A stretch of 64,000 nt of DNA from Prostheceraeus crozeri (taxonomy: Eukaryota > Platyhelminthes > Polycladida > Euryleptidae), in contig CAJQUW010006864.1 of NCBI GenBank assembly GCA_907163375.1, positions 248,001 through 312,000 of the forward strand, written 5' to 3'. Numbering within the stretch: the first letter of the stretch is position 1; every line of letters starts with the position of its first letter. Below the pieces are notes generated by a model that saw only the letters and a program-made list of their open reading frames with translations, did not search any database and was not told the DNA's origin. The translations under genes were made by a program, and so were the position numbers. Of this stretch, positions 45,532-56,103 are shown in pieces.

Positions 45532-45582
45532 GGGTAAATAAATCTTCGAGTGCGCTTCGCACACTCGAAAATTTATTTACCC
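45532..45582. other. GC-rich hairpin 2
   Basis: GGGTAAATAAAT...TTCGAGTGCGC pairs with GCACACTCGAA...ATTTATTTACCC around a TTC loop, 22 of 24 positions matching. It shares the CGCTTCGC core with hairpin 1. Confidence 0.85.
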
Positions 45583-45619
45583 ATGGGTTCCGGGTGCCAT
45601 AGATACTCTTCTTGCTTCC

Positions 45620-45731
45620 CTAACCCTAACCCTAACCTTAACCCTAACCTTAACCCTAACCTTAACCCTAACCCTAACCTTAACCCTAACCCTAACCCTA
45701 ACCTTAACCCTAACCCTAACCCTTAACCCTA
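45620..45731. repeat. Interstitial telomere-like array (CCCTAA/CCTTAA)n
   Basis: About 18 units of CCCTAA mixed with CCTTAA, that is TTAGGG with TTAAGG variants on the minus strand. The array sits inside the Polinton, not at a chromosome end. Confidence 0.9.
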
Positions 45732-46149
45732 GTATTTTAATTTGATCATTTGAATTTTGGCGCGAAATTCAAATTTTCGAAAAAGTCTTTAAATTTCATT
45801 ATTCGCATTTTGACGCGAAATTTGAATTTTCGAAATTTAGCGCTTAATTCAAATTTAATGTTCTATTCAAATCACACGTTTTATATCTTCAAATATGAAT
45901 CATTATATCACTATTAATAATAACATGTATATCAAATAATACATCAGTCCATCAGTTCATATTACTTTGAATTCACTCTACTGTTTACATGTAGAAATCT
46001 TTCAACACAAATGATGGCACTTCCATTTCTAAGGTTAAAAATAAACCAGCTGTTCCAATTCTTGCTTGAGTTATCAATTTTGTTTAACCGTACCAATTCC
46101 AGGATGTGATGTCATAAGGTCTTTGTTCATAGTTGCTTTGTCAATTTCA

Positions 46150-46157
46150 TATATAAA
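46150..46157 (+). promoter_or_regulatory. TATA box of the spliced gene
   Basis: TATATAAA, about 110 bp before a GTGAGT donor at 46262. It suggests transcription start near 46180 and a short non-coding first exon ending at 46261. Confidence 0.6.
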
Positions 46158-46899
46158 GAAGTTGCACACAACGAATTTTCACTCATATTCAAATTATTCA
46201 GTGTCCATAACAGACGTCGTTCTTCGTTCCTCCGTTCTCCGGTTCTTATTACAATTCTGAAGTGAGTTTCATTGTCATGTTGTGCTACTTTATAGGATAT
46301 TCGGGAGTAGGAACATTATTAAGTTTTTATAACCAAATAGCTTTAAATATAGAAGCTTGGGTTTTTAGGATAGGAACCCTTTATGTTATATTATTAACCA
46401 TGTTTTTTTTTAATTTTTCATCCTAAATTAAGTCATTGAGCGAGAGACATGAATATATCAGTTTAAATGTAAGTGTATTTAAATCAACAAGATTTTCACT
46501 GTTTGTTTATAAATAAAAGATACCTACATAAAGCCTTGATCCATTTTAAATATTCAGTCTGTCATCTGTTAACAGATGTATAAAATTCAAGCTTGTTTAA
46601 TTAAACCAATTGAGAAGTGGTTCAAATTTTCGAAATCTCATTTTCATTCTGTTATTATTTCGAAATTAAATAATGATTAATCAGCTGCTTCCAAATTTCA
46701 TGTATTTTTTATGAACAAACCCTTTCGAATGAAATTAAAATTTCGAATCTCAGTTTCTATTTCATCCATGAATTTATTTCTTCTTAAGATTTGTCAAATA
46801 TTAATCTAGTACTTAATAAAGGTTTGAAGATGGTACATAAATGATTTCTCATTTAAAAAGAGATTAAATTATAATAAAATTTTTTTATCCTCTGCAGAA

Positions 46900-48986
46900 A
46901 TGGTTCGACAAGAAAGCATCGCACGGCAACGTCTCATCTTCCATTTCTGTGAGACTTGCCAATTGCCCGTTCGACATGCGAACAAAAGTGGGCATAAGGA
47001 ATGCTCCTTCCGAGAGTACTGCACTTACCTCTACTGTCTTACGTGTAAGAGGTATTAAAAGAGCGATGCAAAGGTGAATAGTGACTCCGCGAAAGCTTTC
47101 ATTGCCAAGCACACCCCTTGTGCTCAACTAAATGGGAGAAAGGGGATTAACTTAACCTCCAAAGTTGAGAAGAAGAAGTTGGAGCGTCTTTTTGGGAAGG
47201 ATCGACCGACTGAAGGCGTGCTTTCCCAGTTGGATGAACCTGCTCCAAAGGATAAGCCTCAAAAGTCTCGAGTTCCTAAGAGGAAAGTTCCTAAGTCTCG
47301 GGAGTTCATCGATGAGACTTTTAGTGATTGTGAGGTGAGTGCCATCAATTCTACATGCTAGCTTCAACGGATAACTGGCTCACAGCAGAAAAATAAAAAA
47401 ATACTACTTCATTATGTATGAAATGATTATATGCTGTTAAACATTTCAGGATGTACTGATGCCCCCACCGAAGAGAGCCAAGGTGTTGGTTCAGAAAAAA
47501 CTGTTCGCTAAAGATGTAAGTATTTATTGACTAATTTAATTATATCTATATATAAAGTAAATCAACATTGCTTAAACATTTCAGAGTGAGCTACCTCACC
47601 CGACAAAGACTAATGAGGATATAGTGGTCGAAAAATTGCGAAATGTAAGCATTTCAGTTATTTATTAGTTCTCAATGTGAAATTAAACATGAATTTTTCC
47701 TACTTTCAGCTGTTTCCTAGTGTTCAAAGCTGCCCAAAAATTTCGCGCTTACCTTCACCGAGGAGCAGACTACCTTCGAGTCCCGTAAGTGTCATTACAT
47801 AGGTCTCAGTCAACAATAACTGAAAATGCATCAAGTATTTTTAAAAACATACATACTTCATCAATGAGTTGCAAACATGTCATCATATTTTTCGTTGCAG
47901 TCTATGCGATCTCTGTCGCTGAAGAAGCATCACAGAAGCTTCTTGTCTACGCCGGCGACAACAACGTCGGTAGAGGACAATGAGGAGAAACCGTACTCAA
48001 TTCGCGAGTCATCGGAGGATTCGGACTCCTCATCCGAGGATGAAGCCACTACTTCAGCGACTTCATCTCCGACGTCCTTTTCCGACGAAGATGATGATTC
48101 TGATGTACATGTAAGTATATGACTGGTTAACTGCATGTGTGCAGAATTGTTTTCATTAAAATTTATTTTAAAACACACTTGATTATTAATATATTCGTCT
48201 ACAATTGATTAATTCATCTTTCAGAATGATTCGGTGACTCCTGACAAGGCGAGTGGATCCGAGCAAGAAACCGCAATCCAGCAGGAGGTAAGAGGAATTC
48301 ACATTTGTATCTAATTAATGTCAAAAAATGGTAAGTGGATAATAAACAATTGTTCCTTTCAATTACAGGACTCCGTGATGTTTGCGTCTCAAGCGGAGAT
48401 CTCATTCTCCAACATCCGGGCGTCTCCTAGCTGGAATGTCCACCTACCCCTGTCGCCGATGATGACATTGGTCCCATCCTCAGCAGCTGATATCCCAGTC
48501 CCAGCTCCTTCACCTCCAACACCTATCCCAGCCGCAGCTCCTTCCTCTCCAACACCTCCTATCCCAGCCGCAGCTCCTTCCTCTCCAACACCTCCTATCC
48601 CAGCCGCAGTTCCTAAGGCTCCTCTCCCAGTACGCGAGTACAACGGAGACCTTGACGCAACGACGGAGGAGGAGGACATCGTAAGCAAGTTACGGCGGTG
48701 TCAAGAGCGATTGAAACAGTCCGAGGCTCGCGAGGCTCAGTTAATGGAGGACAACAGAGGTTTGGTTGAGTCCTTACAAAACATAACTCAATCAAACCTC
48801 CTGTTGGCCTCACAAGTAACAAATAGCCAACGACACGACAAAGAGACCTTAGTCCACGTCGAGTGTAGCAATAACACCATCCGTAGGCTAAGACTGACGC
48901 GGATGGACGATTTGGGTGGCTGTAGTGAAAGCTGTAGCCACTTGAAACTATATCACAGTGGCATCGTGAAATGCGTGAAGTTGTAA
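46900..48986 (+). pseudogene. Spliced Polinton gene of unknown function, seven coding exons, one in-frame stop
   Basis: Coding exons 46900-47334, 47450-47515, 47585-47644, 47710-47784, 47901-48110, 48225-48287 and 48369-48986 all have AG/GT borders and lengths divisible by three, so every intron is phase 0. A leader exon probably ends at 46261. The product would have about 508 residues: an N-terminal Cys/His cluster (HFCETCQLPVRHANKSGHKEC, then CTYLYCLTC), basic segments, an acidic Ser-rich middle, a Pro/Ala/Ser repeat region (48480-48620), a coiled coil and a C-terminus with several Cys. TAA at 47056-47058 interrupts exon 1 in frame. No family is recognised. Introns are short (70-130 bp). 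Confidence 0.7.
48478..48622 (+). repeat. Pro/Ala/Ser coding repeat
   Basis: A unit of about 36-39 bp (CCTATCCCAGCCGCAGCTCC...) is repeated three to four times in the last exon of the spliced gene, giving a P-I-P-A-A-A-P-S-S-P-T-P linker. Confidence 0.8.
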
Positions 48987-49080
48987 CTTATTTTTACTTT
49001 TAAAAATAATAGATTGCTTTAAATTTTATGTTTTCTCTTTGCAACAGATCGGAACATATGGTATTGGCTGGTGATGACGC

Positions 49081-49110
49081 TGACGTCATTAGATGGTAGA
49101 TGTATATAAA
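49081..49110 (+). promoter_or_regulatory. CRE-like site and TATA box before polymerase gene
   Basis: TGACGTCA at 49081-49088 is a perfect CRE/ATF palindrome, and TATATAAA lies at 49103-49110. The first ATG follows at 49142, a spacing fit for a eukaryotic core promoter. Confidence 0.6.
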
Positions 49111-49141
49111 GGCTTGCTAATTTCAATCCTCATCAATAATC

Positions 49142-49486
49142 ATGGTTGTCTGTACCAAGTGTGGAAAAGTGTTCACTCTCATAGGCAATTTGCAACGACA
49201 TGAAAAATTTTGTAAGTTAGGAAAAACATATCAATGTAGCAAGTGTCCATATAAGACGAATAGGATGGATAATCTTAAGAGGCATAAACTTCTATGCAAT
49301 AATAAACCGAATGATAGCATAACAGAGTCAAATTCAAATAATCAAAATAGATCTACTTCTAAGCCAACAACCAGCGCTTCAACTAACATACAAAACTTTA
49401 TGCAATACTGCTCTCGGTGTGGCAAAACGTATAACTCTATAAGTAGATTTCGACAGCATATGAATGTACATAACACAAATAGTTAG
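49142..49486 (+). CDS. C2H2 zinc finger segment at polymerase N-terminus (or separate small protein)
   Basis: 114 residues with CTKCGKVFTLIGNLQRHEKFC, CSKCPYKTNRMDNLKRHKLLC and CSRCGKTYNSISRFRQHMNVH, three zinc fingers. It ends at TAG in the same frame as the following polymerase part, so it may be a natural separate product or the N-terminus of the polymerase. Confidence 0.6.
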   Translation: MVVCTKCGKVFTLIGNLQRHEKFCKLGKTYQCSKCPYKTNRMDNLKRHKLLCNNKPNDSITESNSNNQNRSTSKPTTSASTNIQNFMQYCSRCGKTYNSISRFRQHMNVHNTNS

Positions 49487-52400
49487 ATGAATATGCATAA
49501 TAACTATGGAACTGTTAGTCTCAGCGAAAGCGCACTCAATGGCCATGCACGTGTGTATGATATCACGCCAACAACACCTACTGTGGACATAACATCATTC
49601 TTAGAAAGCATGCGTTCCATGTTAGGGAATTTAGTGTCTGACTTACTAAGGATCTATCAATTGCGCGGTCGTCTGATTGCACAAATTCGTTATGTCCGTT
49701 CTAATCCTCAAGAAGAAGAAACTTTTCTCGCACACTTTACCTCATCATCCTCAAACTATATTTATGACTATGATGCTTGGTTTCAGGATCATCTAAATAG
49801 TCTAATAAATCATATTGAAGCCTTCACAAAAAAGGGTAGCAATTGGATTATAGATGATGTACAAAATATAGAGTTCAATGTAATAACAAGTCCAATACTG
49901 TCAGGTGGACAATCATTTCCTCTACCAAAGAAGTTAAAAAACTCTAAAGCTGTCATTAATGTTAATTCAAATGCAAATGATTGCTTCCTATATGCAGTTT
50001 TATCAATATTGCATTATAATGAAGTACCTTATTCAAGGAATGAAGTAAAATCATATAGTGAGTGGACATATCAGCTAAATATGGAAGGCATTTCCACACC
50101 AGTATCAATCAAAGATATTCCAAAATTTGAGAAAAATAATGATATTAAAATTAACATTCACTTTTATGAAAATGGACTCAAAGGTGTTCGTTACAATAGT
50201 AACTTTACTGGTAGGCAAACGGTTAATATTTTGCTAATTCTAAACAATGGAGCAGCACACTATTGTGGAATTCCAAAGCTGTCAAGATTGTATAGGAGAA
50301 CTTTAAAAAGACATAAATAGTTCTGCGAAAGATGCACTCAGTCATTCACATATAAAACAACACTAGAACGACATTTCCAATTTTGTATTCGAGGAAAAGC
50401 ACAAATAGAAAAAATGCCATCGGATCTAAAAGTACTAACAAGTAGCATGGAATATCAACTAAGTCCTCCTTTAGTAATTTATGCAGATATAGAGTGCTAC
50501 ATTGATAATAAAATACATAAACCTGCGTCCATTGGAGCTCATCATGTCTGGCATAATGCCCTTCAATCAAAATTTGAAAACAAGTATTACCTCTTTGAGG
50601 GAGAAAATTGCATTATTGGTTTCTTGCACCACTTAGAAACTGTAGCCCAAGACTTATATGACAACCAATGTGCAACAACTAGGCAGCCAATGTCACTGTC
50701 AGCGGATGAAAAAGCACGCCATGAGAATGCAGAATGTTGCAACAAATGTAAATCGAAATTCAGCGATGAAGTCATAAAAGTTCGTGATCATGATCATATC
50801 ACCGGACGATATAGGCAAACATTATGTAGGAAATGCAATCTCCGGTTAAGACTTAACAGACGGGAGCTCCCCATATTTTTCCACAATTTTAAAAATTATG
50901 ATAGTCACATCGTTTGCTATAAAGCGATTGGAAGAATGAAATCTTGGAAATTAGATGTTGTAGCAGCAACTGCTGAAAAATATATAACTTTATCCGCCAG
51001 TGTCCCTGTAAATGAATACAAAGGGAAGACAGTATACTTTAAACTAAAATTCTTAGACTCATATCAATTTCTAAGTGCATCCTTGAGTGAATTAGCCAAG
51101 GGCTTGCAAACGTATGAGCATGTAGAGACATTAAGGGTAGAATTTCCACAATTAAGTGATAATGTTTTATATCAGAAGGGAGTGTTTCCATATTCATACT
51201 TCAAAAACTTAAACACGTTGACGGAAGACTGTCTACCACCACAATTTGAATTCTATAATGATCTTACTCGTGAGCACTGTTCCGATAGTGAATATGAACA
51301 CGCTAACAAGGCATGGATTGAATTTAATTGTAGCACATTTGGTGATTACATGCTGGCATATCTGAAGTTAGACGTTTTATTGTTGGCAGACATATTTGAA
51401 GTGTTTAGAGCATTGAGTCAACGTGAGGATGAAGTCGAACCTGTACATTTTGTCAGTCTCCCACATCTTAGCTTTACCTCAGCACTAAATTTCTCTTCCA
51501 ATGATCCCCCACACTACATACAAGATGAAAATATGTACAATCTATTTGAACGAGGAATTAGAGGGGGTATGACTTTCACCAACATTCACCGAGCGCGTGC
51601 ACGCATTGAAGAATTAGGAAATAATACACATGAAAGTCGACATTTGACCTACTTAGATGTTAATAACCTTTACGGTTCTTCACTCAGTAGAAATCTACCC
51701 CACTCAAATTTCAAATGGTTAAATGAAAGTGAATTAGATAATTTTTTAAATGAAGAAAATGTTTAAAATATAGATCATAATGGTGAAATCGGCTACATTT
51801 TTGATTTAGATTTAGAGTATCCTGCAGCCATTCATGATGACACTGCCGATTTCCCATTAGCTCCAGAAATGCAGATGATTGAAAAGAGAATGTTTTCACA
51901 CTATATGAAAAATCTATATGAAAAAGTAAGACCAAATACACATTTTTCTTCTATCAAGAAACTTCTGCTCCATCAATTTGATAGGGAAAATTATGTAGTC
52001 CACTACTCAATTTTAAAATTTTACATGACCATGGGCATGAGAATCAAGAAGATTCATAGTGGCATAAAATTCACACAAAAGCCTTGGTTAAAAACATACA
52101 TTGATATGAACTCTCAAAAGAGGCCTCAATCAAACACTGACTTCGAAAAGTCATTCTACAAATTGAAAAATAATTCTTTATATGGTAAAACAATGGAAAA
52201 TGTAAGGAGAAGGAAAAACTTTAAACTAGTCAACAATGAGAAACAACTACTGAAATGTCAAATCATGCTCTCTATGTTCAACATAAAATATTTGATGAAG
52301 ATCTGGTTGGTATGGAAATGTACAAACCTTCGATAGTTTTAAATAAATTAATATATGTTGGTCAAGCAGTACTTGACTATATTAAGTTGGAAATGTATCA

Positions 52401-52998
52401 ATTATATTACAATGATCTAAAAGGGTGTCCACTGATAAATAGAACGCGGCTTTGTGGAGGTGATACCGACAGTTTCTTCCTATGTTTATACACATCACCA
52501 TCTGTCCGTCTGGAAGATATACTTCTATACTTCGGTGAAAAGTTTGACTCTTCAAACTATGACAGTCATCACCGACTATACTCAACTACAAACAAAGCTA
52601 GATTAGGTTGTTTTAAGGATGAGTGTGCTGGAAAGTTGCTTGAGGAAATGATCCTACTAAAACCGAAAATGTATTCAATGAAATATCTAGACTCTACGAA
52701 TCATAGCATCAAACGTGCAAAAGGAATTCAGAAAGCAGCAGTTAAAAAATTGAAACATGATGACTATAGGAGTGTCTATTATAGTGAGAATGATACAACT
52801 GAAGATATGACAATTATAAATTCAAAAAATCACATAGTTAGCACAAAATCATTTAGGAAGCGAGGTCTTTCACTTTGGGAGGATAAGCGCTGTTGGCTGG
52901 ATAAAAATTTATCATTACCATATGGACACTACAGCCTAGGTCTTCCCCCACCGTCGAAGAGAAGGAGATGCCTTCCTGTCACAGGTGATGTAGAATAA
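49142..52998 (+). pseudogene. Polinton family B DNA polymerase, interrupted
   Basis: Segments 49142-49486, 49487-50320, 50321-51766 and 51767-52336 share one frame and are parted only by stops at 49484 (TAG), 50318 (TAG) and 51764 (TAA). Frame then shifts near 52254 to the last segment, ending at 52998. Seen in order: C2H2 zinc fingers, a conserved N-terminal domain (SNANDCFLYAVLSIL), exonuclease motif I (VIYADIECY), an HNH-like DHDHITGRYR...CRKCN insert, exonuclease II (HNFKNYDSH), polymerase A (YLDVNNLYG), B (LKNNSLYGKTMEN) and C (GGDTDSF). It is the protein-primed replicase. All catalytic motifs remain, but the stops argue against function unless read through. Confidence 0.9.
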
Positions 52999-53050
52999 GT
53001 CTAAATTAAGAAAAAACAGTATAATATTCCACTTGTAATAGATCTTGCGA

Positions 53051-53219
53051 TTGCTGCATCTTCCGACATGTAGCAACACTTACTAATACATAAGTAGTCT
53101 TACTAAATTGAAATTTCTACATCTTTCCGATATGTAGAAATGATTACTAATAAATAGGTAGTCCTAATGTGAATGAATATATGAAGAATTTGTACTCAAC
53201 ATCATTCCGATATGTTGAG
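53051..53219 (+). other. Three tandem stem-loops with covarying stems
   Basis: Stem-loops at 53051-53076, 53113-53141 and 53195-53219. Each closes with CAT/ATG below a loop containing TTCCGA. The outer stem pairs differ (TTGCTG/TAGCAA, ATTTCTA/TAGAAAT, CTCAA/TTGAG) but stay paired. The first two are followed by similar TTACTAATA...TAGTC words, so the unit is 60-80 bp. They lie between the polymerase and the next gene. Confidence 0.75.
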
Positions 53220-53281
53220 CTAATAAAATAACAAACTTTAGGCAAACATTAAACCTAAATTTGAAACATAGCTTTCGGAAC

Positions 53282-53626
53282 ATGCCTCATTACATTAGAA
53301 CATGGAAACTTAGTGACGTTCAAAACGTTCACATAACAAATTCTGAAAGAATAGCATTTCGGCATTCAATAGCAAATAGTGATCGAAAACATCGTGGCGT
53401 TTGCATTAGTATTGACTCATTGCCTTCACTGAAAGACTTTGCGGATCTCATTGACAACCATAAGACTCGGATCAAGATTCCCCTCGATGACAAGGTATGG
53501 ATAAAGTGTGATTCATCAGTCAAACTATACGTCTGTTCACCAAAACGTGAAGATGTTGAATATCGATTTTTTCGTTTCAGTGACGTCACATGGGAACCTT
53601 TACAAGGGAGATACTACCACAGATAA
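53282..53626 (+). CDS. Unknown Polinton protein
   Basis: 114 residues from ATG 53282 (the frame opens slightly earlier at a TTG). It is mixed alpha/beta-looking, basic and aromatic, with HITNSERIAFRHSI and KVWIKCDSSVKLYVC segments. No family recognised. It lies 15 bp before the TBP-like gene and after the three stem-loops, so it may share a transcript with its neighbour. Confidence 0.5.
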   Translation: MPHYIRTWKLSDVQNVHITNSERIAFRHSIANSDRKHRGVCISIDSLPSLKDFADLIDNHKTRIKIPLDDKVWIKCDSSVKLYVCSPKREDVEYRFFRFSDVTWEPLQGRYYHR

Positions 53627-53641
53627 CGTCATTCATTAAAG

Positions 53642-54211
53642 ATGGAGGACATCAAACGGTTGGAAGTTGTAAATCGGATGTTAACTACAAAAGCAAAGTC
53701 AAAACTTAATCTACAAGAGATCGAGAGGAATATACCCAACCGAAAACAATGGTTACTGATAAAACGCAAATTGAAGCCGACAACGAGCTTACATCTTGGA
53801 AGACCCTCAATGTTAACATGGAGGATTCAGAGGAAGGATAGATCTCTCACTATCCTATTCTTTCCAAATGGAACAATCCAATGTATTGGAAGGGTCATGG
53901 AGGGTGATCTCTCATATCTACACTTAACTTTGGAACATTTACTTGGTGATTCATTATCTGATTGGAAAGTGAAGACAATGACCGTGTTATGTGAATTACA
54001 CTATCACTATGATTTCCGTAAAGTTACATCATCACATAATCTAACTTATGAAGTGGAGCTATTTCCAGCAGCTCAATTGACTAACTGGCATCCATATCAT
54101 GTTCATGTGTTCCATAATGGGAAGATTGTGATAACCGGCATTAAAGACATAAGTGATGTGCCTCCCATCATATGTGATTTGAAAAAATGTTTCATGAAAA
54201 CCAAATTGTAG
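53642..54211 (+). CDS. TATA-binding-protein-like protein
   Basis: 189 residues. Two TBP-type repeats are visible. The first (about 50-105) has LTWRI...LTILFFPNGTIQCIGR, like the strand pair ending in the SGK-x-x-x-TGA turn. The second (about 110-185) has YEVELFPAA and HVHVFHNGKIVITGIKD, matching the YEPELFPG and FxSGKxVxTGAK signature of TBP repeat 2. The length fits a bare saddle domain. Known TBPs bind TATA DNA and recruit polymerase II; here it may direct transcription of the TATA-driven Polinton genes. That role is inferred. The phenylalanines that kink DNA are only partly kept. Confidence 0.75.
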   Translation: MEDIKRLEVVNRMLTTKAKSKLNLQEIERNIPNRKQWLLIKRKLKPTTSLHLGRPSMLTWRIQRKDRSLTILFFPNGTIQCIGRVMEGDLSYLHLTLEHLLGDSLSDWKVKTMTVLCELHYHYDFRKVTSSHNLTYEVELFPAAQLTNWHPYHVHVFHNGKIVITGIKDISDVPPIICDLKKCFMKTKL

Positions 54212-54339
54212 ATTTTGTATATATGTGAATAGATTTTGTATATATGTGAATAGATAATGAAATATGAATATGTTTTTGTTTTCCTTATAAACCCTTGTTT
54301 TGGAAAAAAGAGAGCAAGTTAATGATTCAACATAAAACT
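54212..54339. other. Convergence point of the two Polinton gene arrays
   Basis: Contains a 24-bp direct duplication (GATTTTGTATATATGTGAATA, twice, 54212-54255). On the minus strand AATAAAG near 54331-54338 may be the poly(A) signal of the left-pointing genes. Confidence 0.6.
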
Positions 54340-54813
54340 TTATTTCAAAACTGTTTCAACATATCTAGTAAGAATTACATCATTTTTATCACAGTTTTTT
54401 GAAAATAGTTCTAAAGCACTTTTACAGTTATTTTTCAATTGTCTCTCGTTGACAAAATAGAGTACATAGCCACCGTACATTAGAGATGTATTACTTTGAA
54501 GTGGGAACGATGTCACTTTCCTAACAGTCCAGGAGAAACTGTTCATCCATAATGCGATATCATGTAAACGAGGTTGATTAAGAGAGTCAAAATATTCGGC
54601 AACTTTATAACGATTGATGTATACAGCAATCCAATGTTTTCCGGGAAGATTGTTGGTATCCGTATTGATGATAAGCGAACAAGGATAGAAAGGAATTGAA
54701 TCAGGTAAATTATCTCTAGAAAAGACATTGAGAAATATTGTCTTGGAGTAGGGATGAGCTTTCCTCATTTTCCTCATTTTCCTCAAGATTTCTATGTTGC
54801 TTAAGTTACTCAT
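54340..54813 (-). CDS. Adenovirus-type capsid maturation protease, catalytic Cys replaced by Tyr
   Basis: 157 residues. It has the fold signature of the Polinton/adenovirus cysteine protease: His60 in GKHWIAVYI, Asp76 in EYFDSLN and Gln106 in FPLQS. At the position of the nucleophilic Cys, before GGYVLYF, there is Tyr113 (codon TAC, complement of 54475-54477); one base change from a Cys codon explains it. The start ATG overlaps the capsid gene stop (ATGA). The family cleaves capsid precursors; this copy should be inactive. Confidence 0.85.
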   Translation of the reverse strand: MSNLSNIEILRKMRKMRKAHPYSKTIFLNVFSRDNLPDSIPFYPCSLIINTDTNNLPGKHWIAVYINRYKVAEYFDSLNQPRLHDIALWMNSFSWTVRKVTSFPLQSNTSLMYGGYVLYFVNERQLKNNCKSALELFSKNCDKNDVILTRYVETVLK

Positions 54814-56093
54814 CTCTGATAGCTGACAGTCACGTCTCTCATTCTTGTTATCTCAACTTTGCTATCATAGATAGCATAAATGAGACAAGTAATTGTTTTC
54901 TTCAAAGGTGACTCAAATGATACCTCCAGTCGTAGATTTCCAGGCTTTGTAACTCCTACGCTTTCACCACCTATATCTGCATCTGCTGTGAGGTTGTACA
55001 TAATGAAGAAGTAGCCATTCTTGTACATATCCATTGTAATTCCATTTGAATCGTCTGTATTAAACATGTTGAGGGCGGTGAAAATAGAACCATATTCACG
55101 TGCGAATTTGCCATCTTTGAAATTAGGCTCATATGCTTTGCAAGATACAAATTTTCCATCCTGATAGAGCGCTAGTTTGCTAACATTAAAGTGTTGGAAA
55201 TTGAATGGATTCTTTTCAAAAGCACCAATGAATGCCTCATTTTCCACAAATGTGATATACACCGCCTTTGGCATTGCAGTGGGAAAAAGATTTGGGTAGG
55301 CATGTGAGGATGATCCCGCACCAATTGTGAAGTTTGTCAACACACTGTGATTAACTGGATATATTGCATTGTTTTTCCTCAATCCTGTCGCATGCTCGCT
55401 GATGACTGACGGGTTCATTGTTACTCGCCTTACATTGAGCACGGCATTACTTATGTTGACTTGATATTTTGTAGCTCCAAAAGCCATTAACGTGAACTCA
55501 GGATTTGCACGAATAAATTTTATTTGCATTTTAACCTGTGATAGCAGATATCTAGATTGACGAAGGAAATCAAGATAGACGGGTCCTTTCAAGTATAATT
55601 CCTTTGAATCCGCTGTTAAATCCATTCGTCTTTTCAACCCTGTATTTGAGACATCATCAAATTTCCCTTGCTGATCATCATACCACCCAGAAACTTGCAA
55701 GTGTGACTGTTTAGCTTGCTTTTGAAATTGAGTCATTGTATGTATATATGCTCCATATGGATATGCTCGATCCCCTCCTTCAATCTGTTTGTCATTCAAT
55801 ATTAGATACACATCTGAGAACAGACTGGCAATAGGAAGATTTGCTAATCCCACTTTATCCTTGGATGAATCGATATTTGTACCATCAGTCTTCTTAATTT
55901 GTATACACAACTCTAAATCAATGGATTGACAGTCAATATAATCTTGAGGATTGGCAGGTATATCAAACTGAATAGGCTGCTGGTTACCATCGATATTTTT
56001 TGTGGGGACTATGTCTACAATTGTTCAGGAGATGATCTCTGTCTGATGAGGGGGAGAATCGAAGAAACACAAAGCCGAATTGATACTCTGCAT
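54810..56093 (-). pseudogene. Polinton major capsid protein (double jelly-roll), one in-frame stop
   Basis: The frame starts at ATG 56093, meets TGA at 56025-56027 after 22 codons, and is then open for 405 codons to 54810. Typical features of the hexon-like Polinton capsid protein are seen: an N-terminal FFDSPPHQTEI, IPANPQDYIDCQS, a conserved SDVYLILNDKQIEGG...YPYGAYIHTM block and TDDSNGITMDMYKNGY near the C-terminus. Trimers of this family form the virion faces. It sits between the basic core-like gene and the protease, the usual order. The stop removes the start of the N-terminal arm unless it is read through. Confidence 0.88.
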
Positions 56094-56103
56094 CGTATTA
56101 GCT

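Larger units (their letters stand above)
44697..46149. other. Non-coding, repeat-rich Polinton segment
   Basis: No gene supported. It holds the duplication, nonamer repeat, hairpins and telomere-like array listed separately, and then two copies of a TTTGAATTTT..GCGCGAAATTCAAATTTTCGAA-type block at 45745-45850. Confidence 0.6.

Noticed and set aside
47930-48178. Minus-strand frame rich in Ser and Glu
   Set aside because: It is the antisense of the acidic exon of the spliced gene, which has splice support.
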